A DNA stretch of 64,000 bases from NCBI GenBank assembly GCA_022402565.1, contig JAKRSC010000011.1, positions 147,755 through 211,754 of the forward strand, written 5' to 3'. This DNA comes from Hydrotalea sp. (GTDB taxonomy: Bacteria > Bacteroidota > Bacteroidia > Chitinophagales > Chitinophagaceae). Both the position numbers and the translations under genes were made by a program. A model generated the notes under the pieces. It was not told the origin of the DNA. It did not search any database and saw nothing but the letters and a program-made list of their open reading frames with translations. Shown piece after piece: positions 28,947 to 38,192 of the stretch (its first letter is position 1; each line of letters begins with the position of its first letter).

Positions 28947-28983
28947 AACCCCAACTTAGCTTTTTTTAGGTTTCGTTGGGGTT
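28947..28983. repeat. 9-bp inverted repeat in intergenic region
   Basis: AACCCCAAC (28947-28955) / GTTGGGGTT (28975-28983), perfect, with a 19-nt loop that itself holds a T7 run. No T-run follows on the plus strand, so it is at most a weak terminator for the amidohydrolase gene. Confidence 0.4.
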
Positions 28984-29081
28984 TACGTTTGCATTGGAAT
29001 TAAACGATCGTTCTTTCTTTTCGATTGCTGCCCCTAACTGTTTGCTGATATGAATTATTTATAAACGTAAAAATCGAAAAG

Positions 29082-29483
29082 ATGAAAAACACATTAGTAG
29101 TTGGAATGGCATTGATGTTCTCAATTGTTGGTTCAACAGTTATTGCAGGAAACGTAAGTGATAAAAACCCCGCTACAGAAGCAGAAGTGCGTCACACTGG
29201 TTCTACTAGTACGCAATATGTATTTCTAGCAGAAGTTAACAACCCTTCAAAGAATCTAGTGCGTATTAGTGTATTGGATGAAGATGGTAATGAATACTTT
29301 TCTGAAACTTTACGCGAGAAAAAAATGCAAAAGCAATTGTTAATTGAAAAAGATTTATTGCAAGAGCGCAATCTAGTAGTTGAAATTTATACATTAAAAT
29401 CAAAGCGTCCACTTGTATATAAAATTGCTAAACAAGTAAAAGTGATTCAAGAATTGCAAGTTGAAAAAGTTGATGTAAAGTAA
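29082..29483 (+). CDS. small secreted protein of unknown function
   Basis: 133 residues with a clear signal peptide (MKNTLVVGMALMFSIVGSTVIAG), leaving about 110 residues of mostly beta-strand-like sequence (YVFLAEVNN, VRISVLDEDGNEYFSETL, LVVEIYTLKSK). The pattern resembles the small beta-sandwich periplasmic proteins common in Chitinophagaceae, but I do not recognise a named family. It ends 6 nt from the converging pflA gene. Lys content is high at the C-terminus. Confidence 0.7.
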   Translation: MKNTLVVGMALMFSIVGSTVIAGNVSDKNPATEAEVRHTGSTSTQYVFLAEVNNPSKNLVRISVLDEDGNEYFSETLREKKMQKQLLIEKDLLQERNLVVEIYTLKSKRPLVYKIAKQVKVIQELQVEKVDVK

Positions 29484-29489
29484 CTTGTA

Positions 29490-30233
29490 TCAATTGATAA
29501 TTACTTTTTGAAAGTATTCTCTAAATATTGATGCGGTTTTATCGAGTAGTGCCTTATCCGGATTGGGTGTAGCAGATAATGCATAAGGTAAGTTTAATGC
29601 CTTCCATTTATGGGTGCCTAATCTGTGATAAGGTTGAATCTCGACTTTCTCAACTGTATTATATTTTGCAAAATGTTTACCCCAAGCATGTAAGTGCTGT
29701 TCTTGGTCGGTCCATTCAGGAACTAGTACGTATCTGAGCCACATTGTTTTTCCAGTAGATTCTCTATAAGCTGCAAGATCTAATGTTGGTTTGTTGGAAA
29801 CACTAGTTAGTTGATGATGAATAGTATCATCAATATGTTTAACGTCGAGTAATAAGTAATCTGTTTCTTCAAGGAGTGCTTTGGTTTCTTCATTCAAAAT
29901 TCTTCCATTACTATCAAGGGCTGTATTAATCCCTTCAGCATGAAGCTTTTGAAATAATTCTAATAACGCAACTCTTTGTAGAGTTGGTTCTCCACCAGAA
30001 ACTGTTACCCCTCCATGTTTTCCAAAATAGCTTTTCATTCGAACAGCTTTTGCAACAATTTCATCTATGGGCATATCATGTCCGCCTTCAGTATCCCATG
30101 TATCTGGGTTTGCGCAATACAAACATCTAAACTGACAACCTTGTGTAAACACAACCATACGTATGCCTGGCCCATCATGAGTGCCAAAGCTTTCAATGGA
30201 ATGAATACGGATATGTTTTGAAGAATATGACAT
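29490..30233 (-). CDS. pflA: pyruvate formate-lyase activating enzyme
   Basis: Radical SAM enzyme that installs the glycyl radical in PflB. The [4Fe-4S] cysteines are C33, C37 and C40 (CQFRCLYC), followed by the GGEPTLQ SAM-binding motif. The N-terminus IHSIESFGTHDGPGIR is a PflA hallmark. 247 residues, normal size. It lies 54 nt downstream of pflB, with a hairpin between them that may lower its expression relative to pflB. Confidence 0.96.
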   Translation of the reverse strand: MSYSSKHIRIHSIESFGTHDGPGIRMVVFTQGCQFRCLYCANPDTWDTEGGHDMPIDEIVAKAVRMKSYFGKHGGVTVSGGEPTLQRVALLELFQKLHAEGINTALDSNGRILNEETKALLEETDYLLLDVKHIDDTIHHQLTSVSNKPTLDLAAYRESTGKTMWLRYVLVPEWTDQEQHLHAWGKHFAKYNTVEKVEIQPYHRLGTHKWKALNLPYALSATPNPDKALLDKTASIFREYFQKVIIN

Positions 30234-30240
30234 ATGCTAA

Positions 30241-30266
30241 AATAAGAAAAGGGGCTGTTGAGCCCC
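30241..30266 (-). terminator. hairpin between pflB and pflA (partial terminator)
   Basis: Inverted repeat GGGGCT (30251-30256) / AGCCCC (30261-30266) with a 4-nt loop; on the minus strand it is followed by TTTTCTTATTTTAG. The position between pflB and its activase suggests attenuation or mRNA 3'-end protection of the pflB part. Confidence 0.6.
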
Positions 30267-30287
30267 CCTTCAAATTTGGGAATTCAG

Positions 30288-32525
30288 TTACATGGTTTCA
30301 TGGAATGTTCGTGAAATCACTTCTAGTTGATGCGCTCTTGATAAGCGAATAAAATTAACTGCATAACCAGAAACACGAATAGTGAGCTGAGGATACTTAT
30401 CTGGATGTTCATATGCATCTAACAAAGTTTCTCTGTTCAATACATTCACATTCAAATGGTGTCCACCCATGTTGAAGTAGCCATCTAGCAGTTGTGTTAA
30501 GTTACGAACCTGCGTCTGTAATTGCGATCCCAAAGATTTTGGCACAACACTCATTGTATTTGAAATACCATCTTGTGCCAAGTTATAGTCGATTTTAGTA
30601 ACTGAATTCAAAGAAGCAATAGCACCATTTCTGTCTCTTCCATGCATTGGATTAGCACCAGGTGCAAAAGGTTCACCTGCTCTCCTTCCATCTGGTGTAT
30701 TACCTGTTACTTTACCATACATGACATTGCTGGTAATGGTTAGTAGACTTAAAGTATGCTTTGCATTTTTATAGGTTTTATGACGCTGCAATGCTTGTAA
30801 AAAGTACGCTGTTATTTCTTGCGCAATGCTGTCAACTCTGTCGTCGTCATTGCCGTACAGCGGGTAATTGCCTTCAGTTATAAAATCGGTCATAATGCCT
30901 TGTTCATTTCTAACAGGTTTTACTTTTCCGTATTTAATAGCTGACAATGAATCTGCGATAATAGAAATACCTGCAGCACCATAAGCAATATCAATACCTG
31001 GATCAGTATCAATAAATGCCATTTGTGCTTTTTCATAATAATACCTGTCGTGCATGTAATGGATGATGTTCATTGTTTTTGCATACACCCTGGCTACTTC
31101 ATCCATTGCTAAATGAAACCTTTGCATAACAGCATCATAAGAAAGTGTTTCTTCAGTTAATTCCGGAATGTTCTTTAGAATCAAAGTACCGTCATTTTCC
31201 TCTCTGCCACCATTTAAGGCTAACAAAAAGGTCTTCACCAAATTCGTTCTTGCTCCAAAGAATTGGATCCGTTTTCCAATTTCCTGATGAGAAACACAGC
31301 AGGCAATTCCATAATCGTCCGTGCCTCTACAAGCACGCATTAAATCATCATTTTCATACTGCAAGCTAGAAGTGTCGATAGAGGCCTTAGCGCAAAATTC
31401 TTTAAATCCTTTTGGACTGTCTTTTGACCACAGAACAGTAATGTTAGGTTCAGGAGATGGTCCAAGGTTATATAAAGTTTGAATAAAACGAAATGCAGTT
31501 TTAGTGACTTTCGTGCGACCATCTGCAAGCTGTCCACCCATAGCTTCAGTTACCCAAGTGGGATCACCAGCAAAAAGATCGTCATAAGCACCTGGACGTA
31601 AGTGGCGAACCATTCTAAGCTTCATTACAAAATGATCAATAAATTCCTGTGCTTCCATTTCTGTAAGAATGCCCAACTCAATATCTCTTTGAATATAGAT
31701 ATCTAAGAATGCTGACACATTTCCAAGCGACATAGCAGCACCATCTTGTTCTTTTACTGCAGCCAAATAAGCCATGTATACCCATTGAACGGCCTCTTGT
31801 GCATTTGTTGCAGGTCGAGTAACATCTAGTCCATACATAGCCGACATAACTTCTATGTCTTTCAATGCTTTGATTTGTTCGTTTACTTCTTCACGTAGGC
31901 GAATCATATGTTCATTAAGTTCACCTTCAATAGCTAATTTGTCTGTCTTTTTAGCTTCAATTAAACATGTTGTTCCATAAAGCGCCAATCTTCTATAGTC
32001 ACCAATGATTCTACCACGAGCATAGTTATCAGGCAATCCCGTTAAAACGCCTTTACTTCTGAACAATAAAATCTCTGGGTCATAAGCAGAAAAAACACCG
32101 CTATTGTGGTCTTTCGCATATTCAAAAATCTCTTTTACTTGGTGAGCAAGCTGTTGTCCTTTTTCTTGTACAGCCCCTTCTACCACTCTTACACCTCCAA
32201 ATGGCTTAATAGCTCTTTTTAAAAGTTGATCTGTTTGAAGACCAACAATTTTTTCAAGTTTCTTATTAATGTAACCTGCTGCGTGACTGGTAATAGAAGA
32301 AATAGTTGCAGTATCAATAGCTAAGCAACCATTGTTTTCTCTTTCCTGCTTCATGGCTTCTAAGCAAATTTGCCACAATGCTTTAGTTGCTTCTGTTGGC
32401 CCGGACAAAAAACTAGCATCACCTTCATAAGGTGTTATGTTTAGTTCGATAAAGTTGCGAACATTAATCTCTTTATTCCATGTACCCTCTTTAAAAGGTT
32501 TTGTTTTTGAAAAAGTAGCTTGCAT
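30288..32525 (-). CDS. pflB: formate C-acetyltransferase (pyruvate formate-lyase)
   Basis: Glycyl-radical enzyme that splits pyruvate plus CoA into acetyl-CoA and formate without oxygen. 745 residues. The catalytic Cys pair is C409-C410 (GIACCVS), and the radical glycine is G720 in RVSGYAV near the C-terminus. The whole chain aligns with standard PflB, for instance the FGGVRVVEG and [14 protein letters not shown] segments. Together with pflA it shows capacity for fermentation or micro-oxic growth. The upstream region has a TAGCTTTG -7 box and an FNR/CRP-like palindrome. Confidence 0.97.
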   Translation of the reverse strand: MQATFSKTKPFKEGTWNKEINVRNFIELNITPYEGDASFLSGPTEATKALWQICLEAMKQERENNGCLAIDTATISSITSHAAGYINKKLEKIVGLQTDQLLKRAIKPFGGVRVVEGAVQEKGQQLAHQVKEIFEYAKDHNSGVFSAYDPEILLFRSKGVLTGLPDNYARGRIIGDYRRLALYGTTCLIEAKKTDKLAIEGELNEHMIRLREEVNEQIKALKDIEVMSAMYGLDVTRPATNAQEAVQWVYMAYLAAVKEQDGAAMSLGNVSAFLDIYIQRDIELGILTEMEAQEFIDHFVMKLRMVRHLRPGAYDDLFAGDPTWVTEAMGGQLADGRTKVTKTAFRFIQTLYNLGPSPEPNITVLWSKDSPKGFKEFCAKASIDTSSLQYENDDLMRACRGTDDYGIACCVSHQEIGKRIQFFGARTNLVKTFLLALNGGREENDGTLILKNIPELTEETLSYDAVMQRFHLAMDEVARVYAKTMNIIHYMHDRYYYEKAQMAFIDTDPGIDIAYGAAGISIIADSLSAIKYGKVKPVRNEQGIMTDFITEGNYPLYGNDDDRVDSIAQEITAYFLQALQRHKTYKNAKHTLSLLTITSNVMYGKVTGNTPDGRRAGEPFAPGANPMHGRDRNGAIASLNSVTKIDYNLAQDGISNTMSVVPKSLGSQLQTQVRNLTQLLDGYFNMGGHHLNVNVLNRETLLDAYEHPDKYPQLTIRVSGYAVNFIRLSRAHQLEVISRTFHETM

Positions 32526-32584
32526 AGTGTGTATTTATAACATTATACTTGGTAAATACTACCATGTATTTTATAACTGCATGG

Positions 32585-32592
32585 CAAAGCTA
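32585..32592 (-). promoter_or_regulatory. predicted -7 promoter element of pflB
   Basis: TAGCTTTG on the minus strand (fits TAnnTTTG). The -33 position has TTTT rather than TTTG, which suits a promoter that needs an activator. Transcription would start near 32581, leaving a leader of about 55 nt. Confidence 0.55.
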
Positions 32593-32615
32593 CCTACCAT
32601 AAAGAAGAGAAAAAA

Positions 32616-32627
32616 TGACCTTTGTCA
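32616..32627. promoter_or_regulatory. FNR/CRP-like palindrome upstream of pflB
   Basis: TGAC-CTTT-GTCA (plus strand); minus strand ATTGAC-AAAG-GTCATT. It is a near match to the FNR/CRP family layout TTGAT-N4-ATCAA. Its centre lies about 41 bp before the predicted start of transcription, the usual distance for activation by this family. Confidence 0.55.
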
Positions 32628-32663
32628 ATGTTTATGTAGAATATCGGCTGTTTTAAATTGCAA

Positions 32664-32695
32664 CAAAAAACCCGAATAGTCGGGTATTCGGGTTT
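32664..32695 (-). terminator. terminator of the ferritin gene
   Basis: Perfect 10-bp inverted repeat AAACCCGAAT (32668-32677) / ATTCGGGTTT (32686-32695) with an 8-nt loop; on the minus strand it ends in TTTTTTG. It lies 20 nt past the ferritin stop and separates it from the pfl promoter region. Confidence 0.75.
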
Positions 32696-32714
32696 CATTA
32701 TCAGTTGGGTTTCT

Positions 32715-33224
32715 TTATTTGCCGTCTTCAGATCCCCTCATTTGCATAATATCTCGGTCGAATAGGTATAACCCACTTTTATCTTCTCCAATAAGTTCTA
32801 ATTTATCATTCAATAACCTAGCCTGACGCTCTTCTTCCATTTGTTCGGTTACATACCATTGAAGAAAGTTATGGGTAGCGTAGTCTTTTTCAGCTAAAGC
32901 AAGATGAACTAAGTCGTTGATACTTGCACTAACTGTTAATTCGTGTTTCAAGAACTCTTCAAATACACGTTTAAGGCCTGGAAAAGTAATAATAGGTTGC
33001 TCCAAAGCAGGCACTTTTGCAAAGCCTCCTCTTTCATTTATAAATCGAATGAGTTTAAGCATGTGCACTCGCTCTTCCTCACTCTGGCTATAAAAAAACT
33101 CTGTAACCCCGTCTAGTCCAGGTTGTATTTCTGCCCAACTGGCCATTGCCAAATATGCTTGTGAACTTTGCGCTTCTAATGCTACTTGGTTGTTGAGCGC
33201 TGCTTGCATGGATTGTGATAACAT
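32715..33224 (-). CDS. ftnA: ferritin
   Basis: Non-haem ferritin of 169 residues that oxidises and stores iron in a 24-mer shell. Ferroxidase ligands are visible: E17 (in VALEAQSSQAY), E51 and H54 (EEERVHM), with further acidic residues in the third and fourth helices (LAEKDYATHNFLQWYVTEQ). Size and sequence fit bacterial FtnA rather than bacterioferritin (no haem-ligand Met). It is divergent from the FecA-like receptor gene and opens an iron/haem island. I see no perfect promoter; TAACTTTA upstream is a weak -7 candidate. Confidence 0.95.
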   Translation of the reverse strand: MLSQSMQAALNNQVALEAQSSQAYLAMASWAEIQPGLDGVTEFFYSQSEEERVHMLKLIRFINERGGFAKVPALEQPIITFPGLKRVFEEFLKHELTVSASINDLVHLALAEKDYATHNFLQWYVTEQMEEERQARLLNDKLELIGEDKSGLYLFDRDIMQMRGSEDGK

Positions 33225-33353
33225 AGCTGATAATTTTTAGTAAAGTTACCAAATTCCAAATGAATGCTTTTACCGATTGCGTAAATCTGTTTCCCGATTT
33301 TGATAATAACAATTTTGATAGGCCAGCACCTTTGCGCCCAAATTAGAAGAATC

Positions 33354-35597
33354 ATGAAGCATAGATTAATGTTAATGGGAAGCTGGATGATATTGGGTTC
33401 AGTTTTTGCACAAAAACAAACAGAATTAAACGCAGATACCCTTTCAGCTAAAGAATACTTGCCCGATGTAACAATTGTCGGAAAAGACAGCAGGAACGAT
33501 ATTCATCAAATGCCAGAGGTAGTTGGAACCCACATATTTGCTGGTAAGAAAAATACAATGGTTTTGGTGAGTAATGTAAACGGCAATTTGGTCATGAATA
33601 ATATGCGTCAGGTTATGGCAAAAGTACCTGGTATTCATGTGTGGGAAAGTGATGGTAGCGGTATTCAAATTGGTATTGCTGCACGAGGATTGAGTCCGAA
33701 TAGAAGTTGGGATTTCAATGTACGTCAAAATGGATATGATATTGCCGCAGATCCTTACGGCTATCCTGAAGCGTATTATCATCCTCCTATGCAGGCTGTG
33801 CAAAGAATTCAAGTGCTAAAAGGTGCAGGAAGTTTGCAATTCGGTCCACAGTTTGGTGGAATGGTAAATTATATAGTGAAGAATGGTTCTGATATACAGA
33901 AGAAAATGGAAGTGGAATCTCAGCAGACTGTTGGAAGCTTTGGATTATTCAACAGTTTTAACGCAGTTGGAGGAAAAACAGAAAAATCTCATTACTACGC
34001 TTATTTTGATCATAGAAGTGCAGATGGATGGAGAGAAAATAGTGGTTATAAAGTGAATACTGGGTTTGTAACATTCTCACACCAAATCAATGATAAGTGG
34101 AAAGCAGGTATTGAGTATACATCTTATGCAATGTTGAGTCAACAACCGGGTGGATTAACCGATTCTATGTTTCGAATAGATCATCGCCAGAGCTTGAGAG
34201 GAAGAAATTGGATGAATATCACTTGGAATACATTGGCTATTACTTCTACTTATGATTTCAATTCAAATCAAAAGTTAGATTTTAAATTATTTGCAATGGC
34301 AGGTGACAGAAATAGTATTGGATTTACACCTGCGCTCAATGTGCTCGATACTGTTCGTCCGAATACTCTTCAACAAGCTAATCGTTCGGTTGATATAGAT
34401 CAATATAGAAACTGGGGTGCTGAACTTCGTTATTTACATCATTATGAAGTGGCCGGTTTGTCAAACACTTTCACAGCTGGATTGCGTTATTTCTATGGAC
34501 ATACACATCGCTTTAGAAATGGCAGAGGTGATACAGGAGCTGGATTTAACTTAAGAACAGACGGACCTTCACCAACCGACTTAGATTTTATAACCACCAA
34601 TGTAGCGGCTAGTGTTGAAAACATTTTCCGTATTTCTAAGAAGTTCATCATTATACCTGGTTTACGTTGGGAACATATTGGTGCAGAAGTGGGTGGTCGC
34701 TTGTCTTTTGCAGCTAATGGAACACCTCAAATGATGAATACAGAAGTTCGTAACCGTGGCTTTTTGCTTGCCGGAATTGGAGCTGAGTATCATCTAAACC
34801 AGCAAGTTGAATTATACGCTAACTATACCCAATCTTATCGCCCTATCCATTTTGCGGATTTAGCAGCTAATCCAACAACCGATGTTATTGATCCTAATCT
34901 TGCAGATGGTAAAGGATATAATATTGACTTGGGTATTCGTGGTAAGGTTAAAAACTTTTTGTTCTTCGACATGAGTTTGTACCATTTACAGTACAATAAC
35001 AGAATTGGAACAATCACACAACTTCGTCCCGATTTTAGCAGCTTTAATTTCAGAACAAATATTGGCGCAAGTAGAGCAAGAGGTGTTGAAGCTATTGTTG
35101 AAATCAATCCAGTTCAAGCTTTGAGTGGCTCAAAGCGATTTGGTGAAGTGAGTGTGTTTGTGTCTTATGCATATAATGATGCTAAGTATGAACAACTTCG
35201 AGTAGTAACTAGAGGTTCAGCTAATAACTTAGTTGAAACTGATTTGCGCAATCGTAGGGTGGAAAATGCACCAGAGCATATTCTTCGCGCTGGTATTAAT
35301 TACTTCTATCGTTCATTAACATTAACCGCACAAGTGAGCCATGTGAGTGATGTATTTACCGATGCAAACAATACGGTGGTTGCTAATGCTATTGGAACAA
35401 ATGGATTAATTCCAGCTTATACCATTGGTGATCTTGGACTAACTTGGAAAATTAATCCTAATTATCAGGTACGCGGAGGTGTAAATAACTTTACTAATGC
35501 GGCTTATTTCACTCGTAGAGCAGGAGGGTATCCTGGTCCAGGCTTAATGCCAGCAGACGCCAGAAATTGGTACATCACCTTCGGAATAAAATTTTAA
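33354..35597 (+). CDS. TonB-dependent receptor, FecA-like (ferric citrate/siderophore)
   Basis: Outer-membrane receptor of 747 residues from the ATG at 33354; the ORF could start at 33300, but the signal peptide (MKHRLMLMGSWMILGSVFAQ) begins here. Plug domain: LPDVTIVGKDS, the IQIGIAARGLSPNRS stretch and IQVLKGAGSLQFGPQFGG. The barrel ends with aromatic F as usual. The closest functional class by eye is FecA/ferric-siderophore receptors; it lacks the extra N-terminal signalling domain. Neighbours are ferritin and two further receptors. Two ATTTTGATA repeats (33297 and 33312) lie in the upstream region. Confidence 0.88.
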   Translation: MKHRLMLMGSWMILGSVFAQKQTELNADTLSAKEYLPDVTIVGKDSRNDIHQMPEVVGTHIFAGKKNTMVLVSNVNGNLVMNNMRQVMAKVPGIHVWESDGSGIQIGIAARGLSPNRSWDFNVRQNGYDIAADPYGYPEAYYHPPMQAVQRIQVLKGAGSLQFGPQFGGMVNYIVKNGSDIQKKMEVESQQTVGSFGLFNSFNAVGGKTEKSHYYAYFDHRSADGWRENSGYKVNTGFVTFSHQINDKWKAGIEYTSYAMLSQQPGGLTDSMFRIDHRQSLRGRNWMNITWNTLAITSTYDFNSNQKLDFKLFAMAGDRNSIGFTPALNVLDTVRPNTLQQANRSVDIDQYRNWGAELRYLHHYEVAGLSNTFTAGLRYFYGHTHRFRNGRGDTGAGFNLRTDGPSPTDLDFITTNVAASVENIFRISKKFIIIPGLRWEHIGAEVGGRLSFAANGTPQMMNTEVRNRGFLLAGIGAEYHLNQQVELYANYTQSYRPIHFADLAANPTTDVIDPNLADGKGYNIDLGIRGKVKNFLFFDMSLYHLQYNNRIGTITQLRPDFSSFNFRTNIGASRARGVEAIVEINPVQALSGSKRFGEVSVFVSYAYNDAKYEQLRVVTRGSANNLVETDLRNRRVENAPEHILRAGINYFYRSLTLTAQVSHVSDVFTDANNTVVANAIGTNGLIPAYTIGDLGLTWKINPNYQVRGGVNNFTNAAYFTRRAGGYPGPGLMPADARNWYITFGIKF

Positions 35598-35612
35598 AAG
35601 TTTGTGAAAATA

Positions 35613-35641
35613 GTCCCGCATGTCTGCGGGGCTTTTTTTTG
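35613..35641 (+). terminator. terminator of the FecA-like receptor gene
   Basis: CCCGCA (35615-35620) / TGCGGG (35625-35630), 4-nt loop, extended by one G-T pair, followed by eight T (35633-35640). Confidence 0.88.
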
Positions 35642-35655
35642 AGGAAAATTGTCTT

Positions 35656-35663
35656 TAAGTTTG
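35656..35663 (+). promoter_or_regulatory. predicted -7 promoter element of second TonB receptor
   Basis: TAAGTTTG fits TAnnTTTG; the -33 region (35633-35636) has TTTT, 19 nt upstream. The start of transcription would be near 35667, immediately ahead of the palindrome at 35675. Confidence 0.5.
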
Positions 35664-35674
35664 CCGAAATATAA

Positions 35675-35692
35675 ATTTAGACTAGTCTAAAT
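35675..35692. promoter_or_regulatory. 18-bp perfect palindrome, probable metal-repressor operator
   Basis: ATTTAGACTAGTCTAAAT, perfectly self-complementary, placed 42 bp before the receptor ATG and just after the predicted start of transcription. The TTTAG...CTAAA halves resemble operators of the DtxR/MntR/IdeR family of iron or manganese regulators. Confidence 0.65.
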
Positions 35693-35733
35693 AAAATCAA
35701 TCGGAAGTCCAAAAATTCGTTTATTTTTTAATT

Positions 35734-38121
35734 ATGAAACATTGTTGCAAAAATGGGGTTATTCTTTTCTTTTTGTCCCTTTTTCTGGGCTATTCATCAG
35801 GATTGTTTGGGCAATCAAATACTGTAAAGGGTAAGGTTTATATTCAAAATCAACCTGTTGAAGGGGCCAGTGTTCGTATACCTGCTCTTCAGTTAAACAC
35901 CATAACTGCTCAAGATGGCACTTTTCAACTTCAGATTCCAACTCAATCATCGCTTCCTATAGCTCTTGAGATTTCTTTTACAGGATATAGAATATGGCGA
36001 TTCAATATTTCAAATACAAGCACAACCATTGAGGCTAATTTGGAACCAGACTTTTTGAATTTAGATGGAGTTGTAGTTACTGGTACAAGAAGTAAGGTGC
36101 CAGTTTATAACAGCCCTGTTATTGTGAATACCATCAATAAAAGAACTTTCGAAGCAACCCAATCATTAAGCTTGTCTGAAGGCTTGAGTTTTTCACCGGG
36201 ACTAAGGGTTGAAAACAACTGCCAGAATTGCGGTTTTACTCAGTTACGCATGAACGGCTTGAATGGTCCCTATTCTCAGATTCTAATTAACAGTCGCCCT
36301 GTGTTTTCTTCTTTAGCAGGTGTGTACGGCTTGGATATGATCCCCGCTAACATGATTGACAGAATTGAGGTGGTTAGAGGAGGAGGTTCAGTTTTATATG
36401 GTGGCAATGCAATTGCTGGAACCGTAAATATTCTTACTAAAGATCCTTTGGTCAATAGTTTTGAGGTTGGCATTAACCAAGCCTTCACCAATAGGGAAGC
36501 ATCTGATAGAACTGTACACTTACATGGTACTGCTGTGGATGCTTCCGCAAATAAGGGAGTTTCATATTATGCCTATCACCGCAACCGCGACTTTTGGGAT
36601 GCAAATGGAGATGGGTTCTCTGAAATCACAAAATTGCGGAACCAAACCTTAGGATTAGATGCATTTTGGAATACTTCAGAAAGAAGTAAATTGAAAGTGG
36701 GTTTGTATGCTATGGATGAGTTTAGAAGAGGTGGAAATGGATTTCATTTGGCTCCACATCAAACGGATATAACAGAACAAGTAGCACACCAGATTATAGG
36801 TACCAATGCATCTTGGGAATCGTATTCAAAAAATCTTCGACACAAATATGCCATTTATGCTGCTGGACAATGGATAAGAAGACAAAGCTATTATGGAGGA
36901 GGCGGAAGAGTGATACCTCAGGGAGATACTTTAACGGCAGACGATTTAATAGCGATTAATGCTTATGGAAATTCGAACGATGTTTCTTTAAATAAAGGAT
37001 TTCAATACACCTATACTAGTAGTGAACGCTGGATGTTGATTGCAGGAGTAGAGTACCAATGGAACAGGGTTAATGATCAAATGCCAGGTTATAATAGGAG
37101 TATAAAACAAACTGTTGGTACTATTGGCTCTTACTTGCAAGTAGAATGGAAACCTATTGAAAAATTAACCCTTCTTGCAGGTGGAAGAATGGATAGAATT
37201 AATATACTCGGGAACTACGATTTACAAGATGCTAAATTTTTGAACGATCGAACCATGAATATGTGGGTGCCTCGTTTATCAGCCATGTACCAGTTGCATA
37301 CTTATGGAAAATTAAGAGCTTCTTTTGCACAGGGATATCGAGCACCACAAGCATTTGATGAAGATCTCCATATTGAAACCGTTGGAGGAGCAGCTCGCTT
37401 TATTCAATTAGATCCTTCTCTTCGTCCTGAACGTTCTAACAGTTTCACTTTTTCATACAACTACAGTCGATCTAAAGGAAAAAATCAATTGAGTTGGGTT
37501 GTAGAAGCTTTTTATACCCGATTGAATAATCCATTCATCTTATCAGGACAAGAGGAATTACCCAACGGTGTAGCAGTTATAACAAAGAGAAACGGCGAAG
37601 GGGCAATCGTTCAAGGAATGAACCTTGAGTTTAATCTTGCTTTGGGCAAATCTTGGGTTATTCAAACTGGCGCTACTTTGCAGTCGGCTAAGTATGTTGC
37701 AGAAGAAGAAATTTGGTCGCCATCAGATCCCACAGATCCTACTCCAGCAGTGTTTACAACACAAATATTGAGGAATCCACGACAGTATGGGTACTTCACT
37801 GTAACCTATCAAGCTGGAAAAAAATGGTCGATATCTAGCTCTGCCTTATATACTGGTTTAATGATCGTGCCTCATGTTATTGACCCAGATACAGAACAAA
37901 CAGTTTTAAAAAACACACCTGCATTTTTTGATAAAAATTTGAAGGCAACTTATCAGTTAGTCAACCAGCCTGGATATCGTTTAGATTTAATGGCAGGTGT
38001 TCAAAACTTGTTTCAAAGTTTTCAACGTGATTTTGATACTGGTCCATTGCGTGATGCTGGATATGTGTATGGCCCAATGCGTCCAAGAACTGTTTTCATT
38101 GGACTTACCATGAAATTATAA
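35734..38121 (+). CDS. TonB-dependent receptor with CarboxypepD_reg-like domain
   Basis: 795 residues. Signal peptide, then a CarboxypepD_reg-like beta-sandwich (about 28-110: VKGKVYIQNQPVEGASVRI), a plug domain (VVVTGTRSKVPVYNSPVIVN, IDRIEVVRGGGSVLYGGNAI) and an outer-membrane barrel. The plug has a CxxC motif (ENNCQNCGFTQLRMNGL) seen in many Bacteroidota receptors for haem, cobalamin or copper-type ligands; the real ligand is unknown. The operator-like palindrome upstream and the ChaN-like gene after it suggest iron or haem uptake. Confidence 0.88.
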   Translation: MKHCCKNGVILFFLSLFLGYSSGLFGQSNTVKGKVYIQNQPVEGASVRIPALQLNTITAQDGTFQLQIPTQSSLPIALEISFTGYRIWRFNISNTSTTIEANLEPDFLNLDGVVVTGTRSKVPVYNSPVIVNTINKRTFEATQSLSLSEGLSFSPGLRVENNCQNCGFTQLRMNGLNGPYSQILINSRPVFSSLAGVYGLDMIPANMIDRIEVVRGGGSVLYGGNAIAGTVNILTKDPLVNSFEVGINQAFTNREASDRTVHLHGTAVDASANKGVSYYAYHRNRDFWDANGDGFSEITKLRNQTLGLDAFWNTSERSKLKVGLYAMDEFRRGGNGFHLAPHQTDITEQVAHQIIGTNASWESYSKNLRHKYAIYAAGQWIRRQSYYGGGGRVIPQGDTLTADDLIAINAYGNSNDVSLNKGFQYTYTSSERWMLIAGVEYQWNRVNDQMPGYNRSIKQTVGTIGSYLQVEWKPIEKLTLLAGGRMDRINILGNYDLQDAKFLNDRTMNMWVPRLSAMYQLHTYGKLRASFAQGYRAPQAFDEDLHIETVGGAARFIQLDPSLRPERSNSFTFSYNYSRSKGKNQLSWVVEAFYTRLNNPFILSGQEELPNGVAVITKRNGEGAIVQGMNLEFNLALGKSWVIQTGATLQSAKYVAEEEIWSPSDPTDPTPAVFTTQILRNPRQYGYFTVTYQAGKKWSISSSALYTGLMIVPHVIDPDTEQTVLKNTPAFFDKNLKATYQLVNQPGYRLDLMAGVQNLFQSFQRDFDTGPLRDAGYVYGPMRPRTVFIGLTMKL

Positions 38122-38192
38122 ATTCTTCAACATAATGTGAGGTATGAAGAGAAGTGGTAATACTGCTTACCTTTATACCTCATTTTATTTTT

